Below, in pieces: positions 8,258 through 18,027 of a stretch of 64,000 nucleotides of DNA. The position numbers and the translations under genes are program-made. The notes beneath the pieces were generated by a model. That model did not search any database and had not been told where the DNA came from. It saw nothing but the letters and a program-made list of their open reading frames with translations. The DNA lies in contig NZ_AP027043.1 in the NCBI RefSeq assembly GCF_027924665.1, positions 2,232,001 through 2,296,000 of the forward strand, written 5' to 3'. The DNA is from Flavobacterium sp. GSB-24. GTDB lineage: Bacteria; Bacteroidota; Bacteroidia; Flavobacteriales; Flavobacteriaceae. Every line of letters starts with the position of its first letter. Within the stretch, counting starts at the first letter, position 1.

Positions 8258-9091
8258 ATGAAATTTACAATTTACTCAACAAAAGAGCAAAGAAGAGAAT
8301 TAGAATATGAGGTTCTTTCTCAAGAATTTTATGCATATATAACAAGACATTTAATGCATTGGACAGAAGAACCTGAACACGCCGAATCGATAATTTTTAG
8401 AAAGAACATTATTATCAACTTATCGAGTACATTATTAACAAGAAACATATATGTTTTGGAATCCGACGATAATGGTTTTTATCAAGAAGCTGAATACGCG
8501 TGGCACGATAGTAATTTTCATTTAGCTATTCGCAGATTGGATACGCTGCAATTTATTGAATTTGTTGGAGAGATACTTGATAAAGAAATAATAGATTTAG
8601 AATTTATTAATGATGCTCTAAAGGAAGAAAATGCCTCGTTTGAATTTATAAACAAAGAGACAACTTTTGGAATAAAAGTATTTCCAATTGGAGAAATCGA
8701 AGCAGAGAACTTTGGTGATCAGCATCAAAATATTCGGTTGCTAGTAGATCGAATGGATAATGCTTTAAGCATGAAAGATTATTCAAATGTACTGCACTCA
8801 AGCGCTACAATTTTTGAAACAATGGCAAAAGAAGTAATTAGTTCAGAAAGTATACAAAATGAATCACTGGGAGGATTTTTTAACAAATACAGGAATGAAT
8901 CAAAATTACCGCCTGTAATATTAGACTATATTTTAGAAATTTATAAAAAACGAAATACCAGCCCCCTAGCCGGACATGGAAGTTTAGCAATTCCTACTGT
9001 TACTAATGAAGAGGCAGTTATCTTATGCCAAATGACAAAAGCTTTTGTGAAAATTGAATCAGAACTTCAAAGACAAATAGGTGCCAAGTAA
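8258..9091 (+). CDS. Abi_C-type abortive-infection-like protein
   Basis: This is a 277-residue protein. The N-terminal 150 residues are not recognised. The C-terminal part (about 165-275) matches the layout of the Abi_C family. A helix-rich segment, MDNALSMKDYSNVLHSSATIFETMAKEVI, holds the ATIFE core. It is followed by LGGFFNKYRNESKLPP, then KKRNTSPLAGHGSLAIPTVTNEEAVILCQMTKAFV, whose GHG turn corresponds to the conserved G-x-x-H/AHG region. Abi_C proteins are HEPN-like and are linked to phage abortive infection. The catalytic motif is not certain here. It ends the run of AT-rich plus-strand genes. Confidence 0.65.
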   Translation: MKFTIYSTKEQRRELEYEVLSQEFYAYITRHLMHWTEEPEHAESIIFRKNIIINLSSTLLTRNIYVLESDDNGFYQEAEYAWHDSNFHLAIRRLDTLQFIEFVGEILDKEIIDLEFINDALKEENASFEFINKETTFGIKVFPIGEIEAENFGDQHQNIRLLVDRMDNALSMKDYSNVLHSSATIFETMAKEVISSESIQNESLGGFFNKYRNESKLPPVILDYILEIYKKRNTSPLAGHGSLAIPTVTNEEAVILCQMTKAFVKIESELQRQIGAK

Positions 9092-9121
9092 GCCTATAAT
9101 CCAAAGAGTGATATTTTTGAA

Positions 9122-10798
9122 TTATAATACGATATCATCCTTTTTCAATTCTTCAATAAAATATTTAGGCGTTATTCCCGTGCAGCTTACAAAAGCGTTA
9201 ACAAACCTTCTGGTTGTGCTGAAACCTGCCTCCTCTGCAAGGGCTGTGTGCGTGTAATTCTGTAGAATCTTTTCATTTCTAATTCTTTGAGCAATATAGT
9301 TGACCTTTAAAGAGTTGATGTAATCATTGAATTTTTTATTTCTGTGACGGACAATAATCAGCGATAAGTACTTTGTATTAGTATTGAAATAGCTGGCTAA
9401 TTTTGTGAGAGTCAGATCTTTTTCAAGGAATTTTTTACTGTTCTCAAATTTTAATAAGGATTGTAGAACTGCGGCTTCCGCACCTCTGCTCATTGAAAAA
9501 TCTACATCTTCACCTTTATCATTTTTAGATTTTTCCGCCTCTTCAATTTTTTGCAGCAGCTCTTTGTAATTCTTTTTCGATTCTTTTTTGTTTTTACGGC
9601 ATCGGATTTTCCCATAGATTATAAAGAGCAACATAATACCGATGATAGATATGAATATAACATCATTGTATTTTCGATGATTTAAGGAACTTTTTAATTG
9701 CTGCTGCTCTTTCAGCAGATCCCGAGTATCATATTCTTTGCGGATTTTTCCCTGAAGATAGGCGTAGGTTAAATGCATCTTTTTGTCAATATCAAGTAAT
9801 TTTTCGATATAATGGAGCTGCTCTTTGAGCATGTGTTTTTCTTTATAATAAGAAATCATATACTCATATGCCTGTCTTAAATCAGGTCGCATATAATCAT
9901 GCTCTGAATATCCCCTGTCCACTTTTTTAAAATACGACAATGCTTTTTCCTTATCATTCAGACCCCAATGGTTTTTCCCCATGTAAAAATAACTTACCAT
10001 CTCATTGGAAAAATCTTTGTTGGCACGAATACCAGGGAGCGCATATTGTAATTTATTTAAACTAATTTCATAATTGTTTATCATGGATTGGTTTATTCCT
10101 TCAGACTGGATGAAATAGAATTTCATTTCTGAGTTTCCGGTCTTTATACCCTCGGCAATTCCCTTTTCATTAATTGAGGTACATAGTGCATGATTGCCAA
10201 TCATCTTGTAACATGCTCCGATTGAATGCAGAGAATTTAGATAGGCTCTTGGATTATTACCCTTAAAATAATCAATACACTGCTGAAAAAGGGAAATCGC
10301 TTCATTATAATAACCGAGGTAAAATTTGATTTGTGCAATCTGGTATTTTGTTTTATAAATTAAGTAATCATCATTTGTCTTTGCAATATATTGATCTGCT
10401 ATTAAATAATTGTTCATCGCCTCGGAAAGGCGTTTTTGGCCATAGAATGCAACTCCTTTTGATAGATAAGCTGATCCGATAATTTCATTTTCTTTTGATT
10501 TTCTGGCTGCCCAAACCATACTGTCGGCATAGATGAGTTTTAGCTCATTTGGGGCATAATAAATATAATTTTTGTACGCATTGGAAAGCTCTTCCCAATT
10601 TCTCTCCAACTTGGCTTTTATCAAAAAGGTTTGTAGGTATATTGATTGATTTTGCCTGCTGATATTCTGTTTTTCTATGCAGTCAAAAAGATAGTCAAAA
10701 TCTCTATTTTGTAACGAATCAGGAATTTGGTTTATATGTTTTTGCGCGTTTGTATACTGGATTAAACACAAAAACATTACAAGTAAATGTCTTACCAT
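9122..10798 (-). CDS. TPR-containing membrane AraC-type regulator
   Basis: This is a 558-residue protein with an N-terminal signal sequence (LLVMFLCLIQYTNA). A long helical region up to about residue 350 has TPR-like repeats (for example NYLIADQYIAKTNDDYLIYKTKYQIAQIKFYLG and AISLFQQCIDYFK). One membrane helix follows near 377-397 (VIFISIIGIMLLFIIYG), then a basic linker and a C-terminal AraC/XylS DNA-binding domain from about 450 (LTKLASYFNTNTKYLS and TALAEEAGFSTTRRFVNAFVSCTGITPKYF). This build is common in Bacteroidota: a periplasmic TPR sensor fused through the membrane to a regulator. The signal and targets are unknown. It is divergently transcribed from the lipoprotein gene at 11135, a possible target. 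Confidence 0.85.
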   Translation of the reverse strand: MVRHLLVMFLCLIQYTNAQKHINQIPDSLQNRDFDYLFDCIEKQNISRQNQSIYLQTFLIKAKLERNWEELSNAYKNYIYYAPNELKLIYADSMVWAARKSKENEIIGSAYLSKGVAFYGQKRLSEAMNNYLIADQYIAKTNDDYLIYKTKYQIAQIKFYLGYYNEAISLFQQCIDYFKGNNPRAYLNSLHSIGACYKMIGNHALCTSINEKGIAEGIKTGNSEMKFYFIQSEGINQSMINNYEISLNKLQYALPGIRANKDFSNEMVSYFYMGKNHWGLNDKEKALSYFKKVDRGYSEHDYMRPDLRQAYEYMISYYKEKHMLKEQLHYIEKLLDIDKKMHLTYAYLQGKIRKEYDTRDLLKEQQQLKSSLNHRKYNDVIFISIIGIMLLFIIYGKIRCRKNKKESKKNYKELLQKIEEAEKSKNDKGEDVDFSMSRGAEAAVLQSLLKFENSKKFLEKDLTLTKLASYFNTNTKYLSLIIVRHRNKKFNDYINSLKVNYIAQRIRNEKILQNYTHTALAEEAGFSTTRRFVNAFVSCTGITPKYFIEELKKDDIVL

Positions 10799-11134
10799 AA
10801 ATTAAATTTAAGGGGTTTGTTTTGGCAGTAAAACTATTTAATACAAAAATGTTTTAACAAGAAGACTGGCAGGGATACACGAGTGTGCAAACAATCAAAT
10901 ATACTTATAAATACAGAAAATAACTAATAAAATATACTGTGTCGATTTTCTGAAAAATGCTAGTAATAATGCTGTAAATGGCCAGACTAACTTTTGTCAG
11001 GCGGATTTTTTGCGTATAGTTTTGCCTTTGAATTCAAAGCACACATTCTGGATTCTTTCCAGAGAATTATTCTGCTTTCCCCGGGTGAAAAATGAGATAA
11101 AAAAGTAATCAATCACATTTAACACAACGTAAAG
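10799..11134. other. Divergent intergenic region between regulator and lipoprotein genes
   Basis: About 335 bp lie between two divergently transcribed genes and should hold both promoters. No clear TAnnTTTG box, terminator or repeat was found. Confidence 0.4.
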
Positions 11135-11854
11135 ATGAAAAAATTAAAGTTATGGCTTTTAATACTGCCATTTATCACAATTGCTTGTTCAGAAGATTAT
11201 ACGGTAAAAACTAAAGACACCACAGCAGCAGCCTCAAAGAAATTCAATGAATTTGAAAAGTTGCAAGTAAGTTCAGATTACCTTGAAAATCCTTTTGACA
11301 AAACAGGAAGGATATACAATGAAATTCTGGATATTTTTTGTCACAACGATTTTAAACTGAATTCAATTGAAGGTGCCGCCATTCTGATTGATTCAGTTGC
11401 AATGGCATATCCTGAGCTGAGGTCATTATCAGCTGATGGTAGATTGCACGGAAAAACACAAGAAATGCAATGGATCATAAATCATGATGATCCGATCAAT
11501 GAGGCAATTTTAAATTCAACTTTGAATGAAGCGGCTCGAATGAGTTTCTCCGGATTTGTGCAATCATTTACACTCGTTGCAGATGCTCCCAATGAATCTG
11601 TGCATTCTATGATTGTTTCTTACGAACAGTGCATTCTGCACAGCAGTAAGTTCAGCGGTAATGATAAAAGAATAATTCTCACAACAACTTCAATTGTCCG
11701 ATATTCTGTTGAAAGGAAAAGAAAGGATAAAGATTGGGATACTTCTGTAACGAAAATTGCCGCTGCGTCTTTGGGGGCTAATCAGGATATTGCTCTAAGT
11801 CTTAAAATGGCCTTAGCAGTTGGAATATGTCAAAAGAAAAACATCACAAAGTAG
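11135..11854 (+). CDS. Hypothetical lipoprotein (239 aa)
   Basis: The N-terminus MKKLKLWLLILPFITIAC is a lipoprotein signal with the lipobox cysteine at residue 18. It is followed by Ser-Glu-Asp, which resembles the acidic export signal that sends lipoproteins to the cell surface in Flavobacteriia. The mature part has no recognised domain but includes conserved-looking FSGFVQSFTLVAD and HSMIVSYEQCILHSSKFS segments. It could be a surface protein controlled by the divergent TPR/AraC regulator; this is inferred from position only. Confidence 0.65.
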   Translation: MKKLKLWLLILPFITIACSEDYTVKTKDTTAAASKKFNEFEKLQVSSDYLENPFDKTGRIYNEILDIFCHNDFKLNSIEGAAILIDSVAMAYPELRSLSADGRLHGKTQEMQWIINHDDPINEAILNSTLNEAARMSFSGFVQSFTLVADAPNESVHSMIVSYEQCILHSSKFSGNDKRIILTTTSIVRYSVERKRKDKDWDTSVTKIAAASLGANQDIALSLKMALAVGICQKKNITK

Positions 11855-11990
11855 TTTTAATTGTACTGCATTATTATCAAGGTGCTGCTGAAATTTTTAT
11901 GAGTCATCTTTTGACAGTATTGAATTAGGCAGCCTCTATTTCATCATAGTTCCTATAATCTAAAATGATTTAATCATAAAAACTCATACC

Positions 11991-12836
11991 TTGGGGAATA
12001 AAACAGATAAATTCTGGTTAACACAATTAAAAGCAGCATACCTTAAAGATATCACATCTGTAAAGGCGGGTAATGCACTTTTTGTCCCAGGCTGGCTGTC
12101 GCTGGTTTTTGTGGTCGCCGGCACTATCCGTTTTAAAGAAGGATCTTGCACTGTTGAGCTTTCTGCTGGAGATCTTTTTCTTGTTCCCAGTGCGGCAAAA
12201 CTTGATGCTGTTCCTTCGCCTGCTCAGATTTGTCTGCTCTGTTGTGCAATAGAATTTGTAAATAATATCAGGATTGTAAAGTTTGGATTTGGTTATGCAA
12301 AAGCGATACCTTATCAGGACGCCTTTGTCTTGTCGCTGATGCTGGCTGAAGGAGGTTATATGATTTCACTTTTTGAAATTCTTACTAGAAATATTTCCAA
12401 TAAAGATGCGGTTTTCCAAGATGAACTGATTCTGTTGTGTGTCAGTATGATACTCTACGAATATATTGAACTACGCTTTAAATATGATAAAAATACCCAA
12501 AAGGTCCCCTACAGTGAAAAAATCGTCAGGAGTTTTATCAAACAGGTTCAGAACAATTGTGTAGCGCATCATGATGTAAAATTTTATGCTGATGCCCTTT
12601 TTGTAAGCAAGGGACATCTGGGCAAATTAGTTCGAAGTAATTTGGGTATATCTGCCAAATACTTCATAGAGTTGGCTATTATTTCAGAATCGTACCTACT
12701 GCTGGAAGACGATGGACTTTCCATAACTGATATAGCCGAGAAACTTCACTTTGACAGTTGTTCATCCTTCAGCGGTTTTTTTAAAAAGCATACCAAACTA
12801 ACACCCACCCAATATCGTAGAAGTCTCAAATTTTAA
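11991..12836 (+). CDS. AraC-family transcriptional regulator
   Basis: This is a 281-residue protein if started at the TTG at 11991. No ATG occurs before the cupin-like N-terminal sensing domain, so a TTG start is required. That domain includes SLVFVVAGTIRFKEG and AGDLFLVPSAAKLDAV. The C-terminal hundred residues form the double helix-turn-helix of AraC/XylS proteins (FYADALFVSKGHLGKLVRSNLGISAKYF and ITDIAEKLHFDSCSSFSGFFKKHTKLTPTQYR). It sits just upstream of rteC and an excisionase-like gene, so it probably belongs to the element's regulatory block. The effector is unknown. Confidence 0.82.
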   Translation: MGNKTDKFWLTQLKAAYLKDITSVKAGNALFVPGWLSLVFVVAGTIRFKEGSCTVELSAGDLFLVPSAAKLDAVPSPAQICLLCCAIEFVNNIRIVKFGFGYAKAIPYQDAFVLSLMLAEGGYMISLFEILTRNISNKDAVFQDELILLCVSMILYEYIELRFKYDKNTQKVPYSEKIVRSFIKQVQNNCVAHHDVKFYADALFVSKGHLGKLVRSNLGISAKYFIELAIISESYLLLEDDGLSITDIAEKLHFDSCSSFSGFFKKHTKLTPTQYRRSLKF

Positions 12837-13015
12837 TTCCTAACCTAAGAAAAATATGAATGTAAATTTACTAAACCGTACTATTTTTTACTAATAGTTT
12901 TTGCTTGTGGAACAGTTCTGATTTCAACTTCTAAAAATGTATTTAAAATGTTGGTACAATTTTGTTTACAGCTGTCGGAACTATTGTAAAAGATGCTGCA
13001 TTAAATCGATGTACT

Positions 13016-13858
13016 ATGACACCATTGAATTCAATTATTTCCCAAATCAGTATTAAAGAAGTTAAAGTCTCCAGTGAAACTTCTCATCTCATTGATGAGG
13101 CTTATCAGATGACTATATATCTTAAAGAAGTCCTGCATACCGCGCGGGAATATGTAGTACAGGAAGGATTTAAAAATGAAGCAGAGGAAATAGAATTTTT
13201 CCGGAGTATTAAACCATTAATTTTAGGCAAATTAATTTATTACAATAAGGTATTCCGTATTGAAACCATCTGTCCGGTAAAAGATGGTCAGATGTACCAG
13301 AAATTTTTTATGAACCAGCTCCAGCAACTCAAGGGCCAGTTTAAAAAATGTATTTTCGGTTCTCATTTTTATCGTTACTACAGGTCGGGCAGGAGTGACC
13401 GTGACGGGGAATATTTTTTAAGAGGAAAGATTAATTACGGTGACGGGCTCAATAGTTATGTTTTTGAAATAGATCACAGGTTTTCTACCTATTATGACTA
13501 TAAAATGGCACAAATTATTGCCAATGAATTAATTTACAACTATCTGCTGACAAAAATAAAACCAGAAGGTTCTTCTAGTTCATTACTACAGAGTCCTGAT
13601 TCTACCAAAGATATTTTCTGGACTGATTCAAAAAATGCCCTTATTGAATTAATTTATGCACTTCATGCTTCTGGAGTGATATCACATGGAACGATCGGGA
13701 TACGTAAAATTACCTTGGTTTTTCAGATACTTTTTCGAATATCTCTGGGTGACGTTCATCATTCGTTTCATCGAATGAAAGACAGGGCAGGAGCCAGGAC
13801 CTCTTTTCTGGATCATCTGAAATCCTCTTTGGAACAATATATGGACAAAGGACTCTGA
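13016..13858 (+). CDS. rteC: RteC-family regulator
   Basis: From the ATG at 13016 the protein has 280 residues; an in-frame TTG at 12962 would add 18. It matches RteC along its length: the central FMNQLQQLKGQFKKCIFGSHFYRYYRSGRSDRD and GEYFLRG segments, and the C-terminal WTDSKNALIELIYALHASGVIS, ISLGDVHHSFHRMKDRAGARTSFLDHLKSSLEQ block. In CTnDOT, RteC activates excision by binding upstream of the excision genes. Here it precedes an excisionase-like HTH gene and the DUF3945/topB pair, consistent with a role in controlling excision and transfer of this ICE. Confidence 0.88.
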   Translation: MTPLNSIISQISIKEVKVSSETSHLIDEAYQMTIYLKEVLHTAREYVVQEGFKNEAEEIEFFRSIKPLILGKLIYYNKVFRIETICPVKDGQMYQKFFMNQLQQLKGQFKKCIFGSHFYRYYRSGRSDRDGEYFLRGKINYGDGLNSYVFEIDHRFSTYYDYKMAQIIANELIYNYLLTKIKPEGSSSSLLQSPDSTKDIFWTDSKNALIELIYALHASGVISHGTIGIRKITLVFQILFRISLGDVHHSFHRMKDRAGARTSFLDHLKSSLEQYMDKGL

Positions 13859-14074
13859 TTCTGTTTTAATAAATAGCTTTTATCATGGCCATAACTGCCA
13901 ATTGGCAGAGCTTATTATTTTGGATATTACTTCATTTTATTAGTTCCAGCTTCAATTTTGCTATCTGATCACTGAGTTCTCATACAAAAAATTGTCGCTG
14001 CCAATGGGCATTACTTGGCAGATAATATTTTTTTCATGTATCAATTTTGTGGTGTTGAACTTAAAAAATTGATT

Positions 14075-14383
14075 ATGAATTTGGATAGAATAGAATTTAT
14101 GGCATGGATGGAGCGAATCATGGAAAGGTTTGATGTGCTTATGGAATTGCTAAAGGACACTAAAAATCAACATACCAGTTTTGAGGGTGAAGAGCTGCTT
14201 GATAATCAGGACCTTTTACAAATGCTGAAAATAAGTGCCAGATCCCTGCAGCGTTACCGATCATCAGGCAGGCTTCCTTACTACACTATCAGTGGAAAAA
14301 TATATTATAAACTCTCTGATGTTCACCAGTTCGTTAGAGAAAGCTTCTCGGTGCAGCGCAATAACATAAAAGCCAATAAATGA
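14075..14383 (+). CDS. Excisionase-like helix-turn-helix protein
   Basis: The ATG at 14075 gives a 102-residue protein; an upstream TTG is in frame, but MNLDRIEFMAWMERIMERF is the usual start in this family. The C-terminal half has the MerR-like/HTH_17 fold of excisionases (DLLQMLKISARSLQRYRSSGRLPYYTISGKIYYKLSDVHQFVRESF). Such small proteins follow rteC in Bacteroidota ICEs and bend DNA for excision or act as regulators. A paralogue lies at 59083 beside the tRNA. Confidence 0.8.
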   Translation: MNLDRIEFMAWMERIMERFDVLMELLKDTKNQHTSFEGEELLDNQDLLQMLKISARSLQRYRSSGRLPYYTISGKIYYKLSDVHQFVRESFSVQRNNIKANK

Positions 14384-14466
14384 CAAGTAAGGCTGTCTAC
14401 GGCCACTTGGGCGAAAATAAGAAAAGCTTCTTTTACTTTCGATGCCTAACTTAAAAACTCGAGGCT

Positions 14467-15918
14467 ATGAGTGAACAAACCACAGATAAAGCAAAATTTC
14501 CCGAAGAGCTATCGGATATACTATTGGTATTCGATAAAGAGAAAAAGAAAATTCAAGCGGTAAAGGGTATTGATCAAGATGGTAATCTGCAAACTGTTGA
14601 CCCCACAAAGAAAAATCAGAATCAGTTTATGCGTGTAGACCGGCAGGGGGATTTGTTTTCCAACTTCTTTTCCAATTTTTTCAGCCAGCTTAAGAATCCT
14701 ACCAATTTCATGTTCTTCAAAGTGCCAGCACCATTGGCTGTTAATGCGGCAAAAGAACTGCGGGAACAAGTTAATAATCCAACCCCTGAGTTTGAACAAA
14801 TCTTAAAAAATAATGAGATTAGGATGGAAGAACTAAAAAGTAATAAACAAGAAAATAAAGATATTATGGAAACAACACAGACAAATCCGGAAGCCGGTGA
14901 ATACAAATATAAACCGGAACAGATTGATTGGGAAACTATGAACCATCTGGGACTTAGTAAAGACAAGCTTGAAAAAATGAACCTGCTTGACCCGATGCTT
15001 AAAGGATACAAAACAAATGAGCTGGTACCGATCAGCTTGAACCTTGGAACCGCGGTTACCCGTCTGGATGCCCGTCTATCGCTTAAACTCAATAATGCGG
15101 GAGAAGTTGTAGTGGCCATTCACGGTATCCGCAAAGGACCAAATCTAAATTATCCCTTCTTCGGGCATGAATTCACCAAGGAAGATAAAGATAATCTTAT
15201 CCGAACAGGTAACATGGGGCGCACCGTGGATCTGATCAATCCTAAAACAAATGAAATACAGCCCTCCCTAATCAGCGTGGACAGATTGACCAATGAAGTG
15301 GTAGCCTTTCGCCGTGATTATATTAAAATCCCCGAGGAAATTAAAGGCGTAAAACTCAGCGAAGATCAAAAGCAGACCCTGCTGGAAGGAAAACCACTTT
15401 TTATTGAAGGCATGGTTTCCAAAAAAGGAGATGCATTTGATGCAACGGTACAATTCAATGCTGATAAACGTTTTGTAGAATTCCTATTTGACAGAAACAA
15501 TACCAATAAACAAACCGTGGATAATGTACAGAATCAAACACTGGAAGCCTCGAAAACTTTTAGAGGAAAAGAACTCGATGATACACAATACCAAAAACTC
15601 AACGAAGGACAGACTGTTTACCTCAGCGGACTCGTGGATAAGAAAGGGAAGGAGTATAATGGGTACATTACTTTTAACAAAGAAACCAGTAAAATAGACT
15701 TTTCTTTTCAAAATCCAGATAAAATCAATGAACAGGCACAACCTGCAGAAGGATATAAAACCCAGACTGCGGTCAACTCTGAAGGAAAAAACAATGAAGC
15801 GACCAAGAATTCCAAAGAAACTCTGAAATCCGGGCAGACTAGTCCCGATAACAAAAAGCAACTGGAAGAGCAGGAAGTATCTGAAAACACTGTCAAAGCA
15901 AAAGGTCGTAAAATGTAA
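14467..15918 (+). CDS. DUF4099/DUF3945 domain protein
   Basis: This is a 483-residue protein. A central DUF4099-like segment (INWETMNHLGLSKDKLEKM-type: WETMNHLGLSKDKLEKMNLL) leads into a DUF3945 region with TAVTRLDARLSLKLNNAGEV and IRKGPNLNYPFFGHEFTKED. The C-terminal third has two copies of a roughly 50-residue repeat: GVKLSEDQKQTLLEGKPLF followed by EGMVSKKGDAFDATVQFN, and GKELDDTQYQKLNEGQTVY followed by SGLVDKKGKEYNGYITFN. The tail is charged and disordered. The gene overlaps topB by one base (TAATG), and this pairing is constant in Bacteroidota ICEs. A role in element DNA processing is likely but unproven. Confidence 0.85.
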   Translation: MSEQTTDKAKFPEELSDILLVFDKEKKKIQAVKGIDQDGNLQTVDPTKKNQNQFMRVDRQGDLFSNFFSNFFSQLKNPTNFMFFKVPAPLAVNAAKELREQVNNPTPEFEQILKNNEIRMEELKSNKQENKDIMETTQTNPEAGEYKYKPEQIDWETMNHLGLSKDKLEKMNLLDPMLKGYKTNELVPISLNLGTAVTRLDARLSLKLNNAGEVVVAIHGIRKGPNLNYPFFGHEFTKEDKDNLIRTGNMGRTVDLINPKTNEIQPSLISVDRLTNEVVAFRRDYIKIPEEIKGVKLSEDQKQTLLEGKPLFIEGMVSKKGDAFDATVQFNADKRFVEFLFDRNNTNKQTVDNVQNQTLEASKTFRGKELDDTQYQKLNEGQTVYLSGLVDKKGKEYNGYITFNKETSKIDFSFQNPDKINEQAQPAEGYKTQTAVNSEGKNNEATKNSKETLKSGQTSPDNKKQLEEQEVSENTVKAKGRKM

Positions 15919-18011
15919 TGTTTATGAAAACAGTTATTGCAGAAAAACCAAGTGTAGCAAGGGAGATAGCTGTGTTTTTAGGAGCCTCAGAAAAAAAAGA
16001 GGGTTACTATAAAGGCAACGGCTATTTTGTTACCTGGACCTTTGGCCATTTAGTGGGACTTGGCATGCCCGAAGATTATGGGATTTCAGGATTTGAAAAA
16101 ACTTCCCTTCCGATACTTCCTGATCCTTATGTACTTGTAGTGCGTAAACAAAAAAAAGACAAAGGTTACGTTGTGGATCCAGATGCATTAAGGCAGCTCA
16201 AAGTGATTGAAAAGGTTATCACACTTAGTGAGAAGATTATAGTTGCCACCGATGCCGGACGTGAAGGAGAGCTGATATTCAGATATATCTATGAATACCT
16301 GAAATGCAGCAAACCTTTTGAACGTCTTTGGATCAGTTCGCTTACTGAGAAGGGCATCAGGCAGGGCTTTGAGAACCTGAAAACAGGAACCGATTTTGAT
16401 GGCTTATTCCATGCTGCCCAAGGTAGAAGTCGTGCTGATTGGCTGGTAGGTATTAATGCTTCCCAAGCACTCTCTATTGTTCAGGGTGATGGAACCTATT
16501 CACTCGGCAGGGTACAGACTCCCGTATTGGCGTTGATTTGCAGACGCTTTTTGGAAAACCAAACATTTTCAGTGCAAAAGTACTGGCAGATTGAGTTATC
16601 CCATACCAAGGACTTTGTTAGCTTTAAAAGCCATTCTGAGAAGAAATGGGATACTGAAAAGCAGGCGCAAGATGCCTTTAAGTCCATCAAAAGGAATGAA
16701 AATAGTGCTTTAATTACATCAATTGAAATTAAAAATGTGATACAGCAGCCACCTTTACTGTTTGATTTGACGGGCTTGCAGAAGGAAGCCAACAAAAAAC
16801 TTAACCTATCGGCGGAAGAAACTCTCAGCATTGTTCAGGGCCTTTACGAAAAGAAGTTTATTACCTATCCGCGTACCGGAAGCAAATACATTCCGGAAGA
16901 TATCTGGGAGGAGATCCCCAATCTTATTAAAGTACTGCAGTATCAGGAAAAATTTAAAGAAGCTACAAACAAATTAAAGTTGGGACGTTTAAATAAAAGG
17001 ATCGTCAATGATTTGCGCGTTACTGATCACCATGCTCTACTTATTACCGATAAGGTAGCTTCGGGATTGACCGTTAAGGAAAATGCACTTTACAATATGA
17101 TTGCTATTCGGCTGCTCGAAGCTGTTTCAGAAGCCTGCACCAAAGAAGTAACGGCAATTACTTTAGAGGTTTTACATTACAATTTTATCCTGAAGGGCTG
17201 TAAGTTAATTGAATCCGGCTGGCGTTCCATCACAGGAATTTTCTTTGAAACTGCCGAGACTGGGCAGCAACTTCCCACACTTAAGAAAGAAGAGCAGATA
17301 AAAATAAAACAGGCCCTGGTTATTGAAAATAAAACCAAGGCGCCGGTTCTTTATACTGAAGCCGGGCTTTTATCAGCCATGGAAACCTCTGGAAAAGAAA
17401 TAGAGAACTACGAAGAGCGCAAGGCATTACTACAAATAGGAATTGGTACACCCGCTACCAGAGCCTCTATTATAGAAACTTTATTTGAACGCAGATACAT
17501 TCAAAGGGAAATAAAATCGCTGATTCCGACCCAAAAAGGATTGAAGGTATATGAACTTGTCAAAGACAAAAAGATTGCCGATGTGGCAATGACGGCCCAG
17601 TGGGAAGTAGTTTTACAAAAGATTCAAAATAAAGAGGCAGATGCCGCAGCTTTTCAAAAAGAAATGGAATCTTTCGCATCTTCTATTACTGAGGAACTCC
17701 TGCAATCCTCGAGTTCAAAAATCCAAGTCCCTGAGCTTTTTTGTCCAAAATGTAAAAAAGAAAAACTGATAATCAGGGACAATATTGTTAAATGTCCTGA
17801 CAAGATATGCAGCTGGCTGCAGTTTCGCAATGTGTGCGGAGCGCAGCTTACTATTAATGAAATTGAAAATCTTGTGCACAATGGGAAAACTTCCCTAATC
17901 AAGGGAATGAAAAGCAGAGCGGGAAAGAAGTTTAATGCCTACATTATGCTCAACGAAAAATGGGAAAGCTCTTTTGAATTTGAGAAAAACAAATCTTCAC
18001 CTAAATCATGA
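15918..18011 (+). CDS. topB: DNA topoisomerase III (type IA)
   Basis: This is a 697-residue protein. The TOPRIM domain starts with VIAEKPSVAREIA and has DAGREGELIFRY. The active-site tyrosine is Tyr317 in FITYPRTGSKYI. Other family blocks include SLGRVQTPVLALI, DHHALLITDK and GIGTPATRASIIETLFERRYI. The C-terminus carries a four-cysteine zinc ribbon (CPKCKKEK and CPDKICSW) and a GMKSRAGKKFNAYIML block, as in element-borne TopB. The enzyme cuts and passes single DNA strands and probably resolves transfer or replication intermediates. Translation is coupled to the upstream gene by a one-base overlap; a start six bases later (MKTVIAEKPS) is equally possible. Confidence 0.95.
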   Translation: MFMKTVIAEKPSVAREIAVFLGASEKKEGYYKGNGYFVTWTFGHLVGLGMPEDYGISGFEKTSLPILPDPYVLVVRKQKKDKGYVVDPDALRQLKVIEKVITLSEKIIVATDAGREGELIFRYIYEYLKCSKPFERLWISSLTEKGIRQGFENLKTGTDFDGLFHAAQGRSRADWLVGINASQALSIVQGDGTYSLGRVQTPVLALICRRFLENQTFSVQKYWQIELSHTKDFVSFKSHSEKKWDTEKQAQDAFKSIKRNENSALITSIEIKNVIQQPPLLFDLTGLQKEANKKLNLSAEETLSIVQGLYEKKFITYPRTGSKYIPEDIWEEIPNLIKVLQYQEKFKEATNKLKLGRLNKRIVNDLRVTDHHALLITDKVASGLTVKENALYNMIAIRLLEAVSEACTKEVTAITLEVLHYNFILKGCKLIESGWRSITGIFFETAETGQQLPTLKKEEQIKIKQALVIENKTKAPVLYTEAGLLSAMETSGKEIENYEERKALLQIGIGTPATRASIIETLFERRYIQREIKSLIPTQKGLKVYELVKDKKIADVAMTAQWEVVLQKIQNKEADAAAFQKEMESFASSITEELLQSSSSKIQVPELFCPKCKKEKLIIRDNIVKCPDKICSWLQFRNVCGAQLTINEIENLVHNGKTSLIKGMKSRAGKKFNAYIMLNEKWESSFEFEKNKSSPKS

Positions 18012-18027
18012 GTACTTCTAGCATTAA

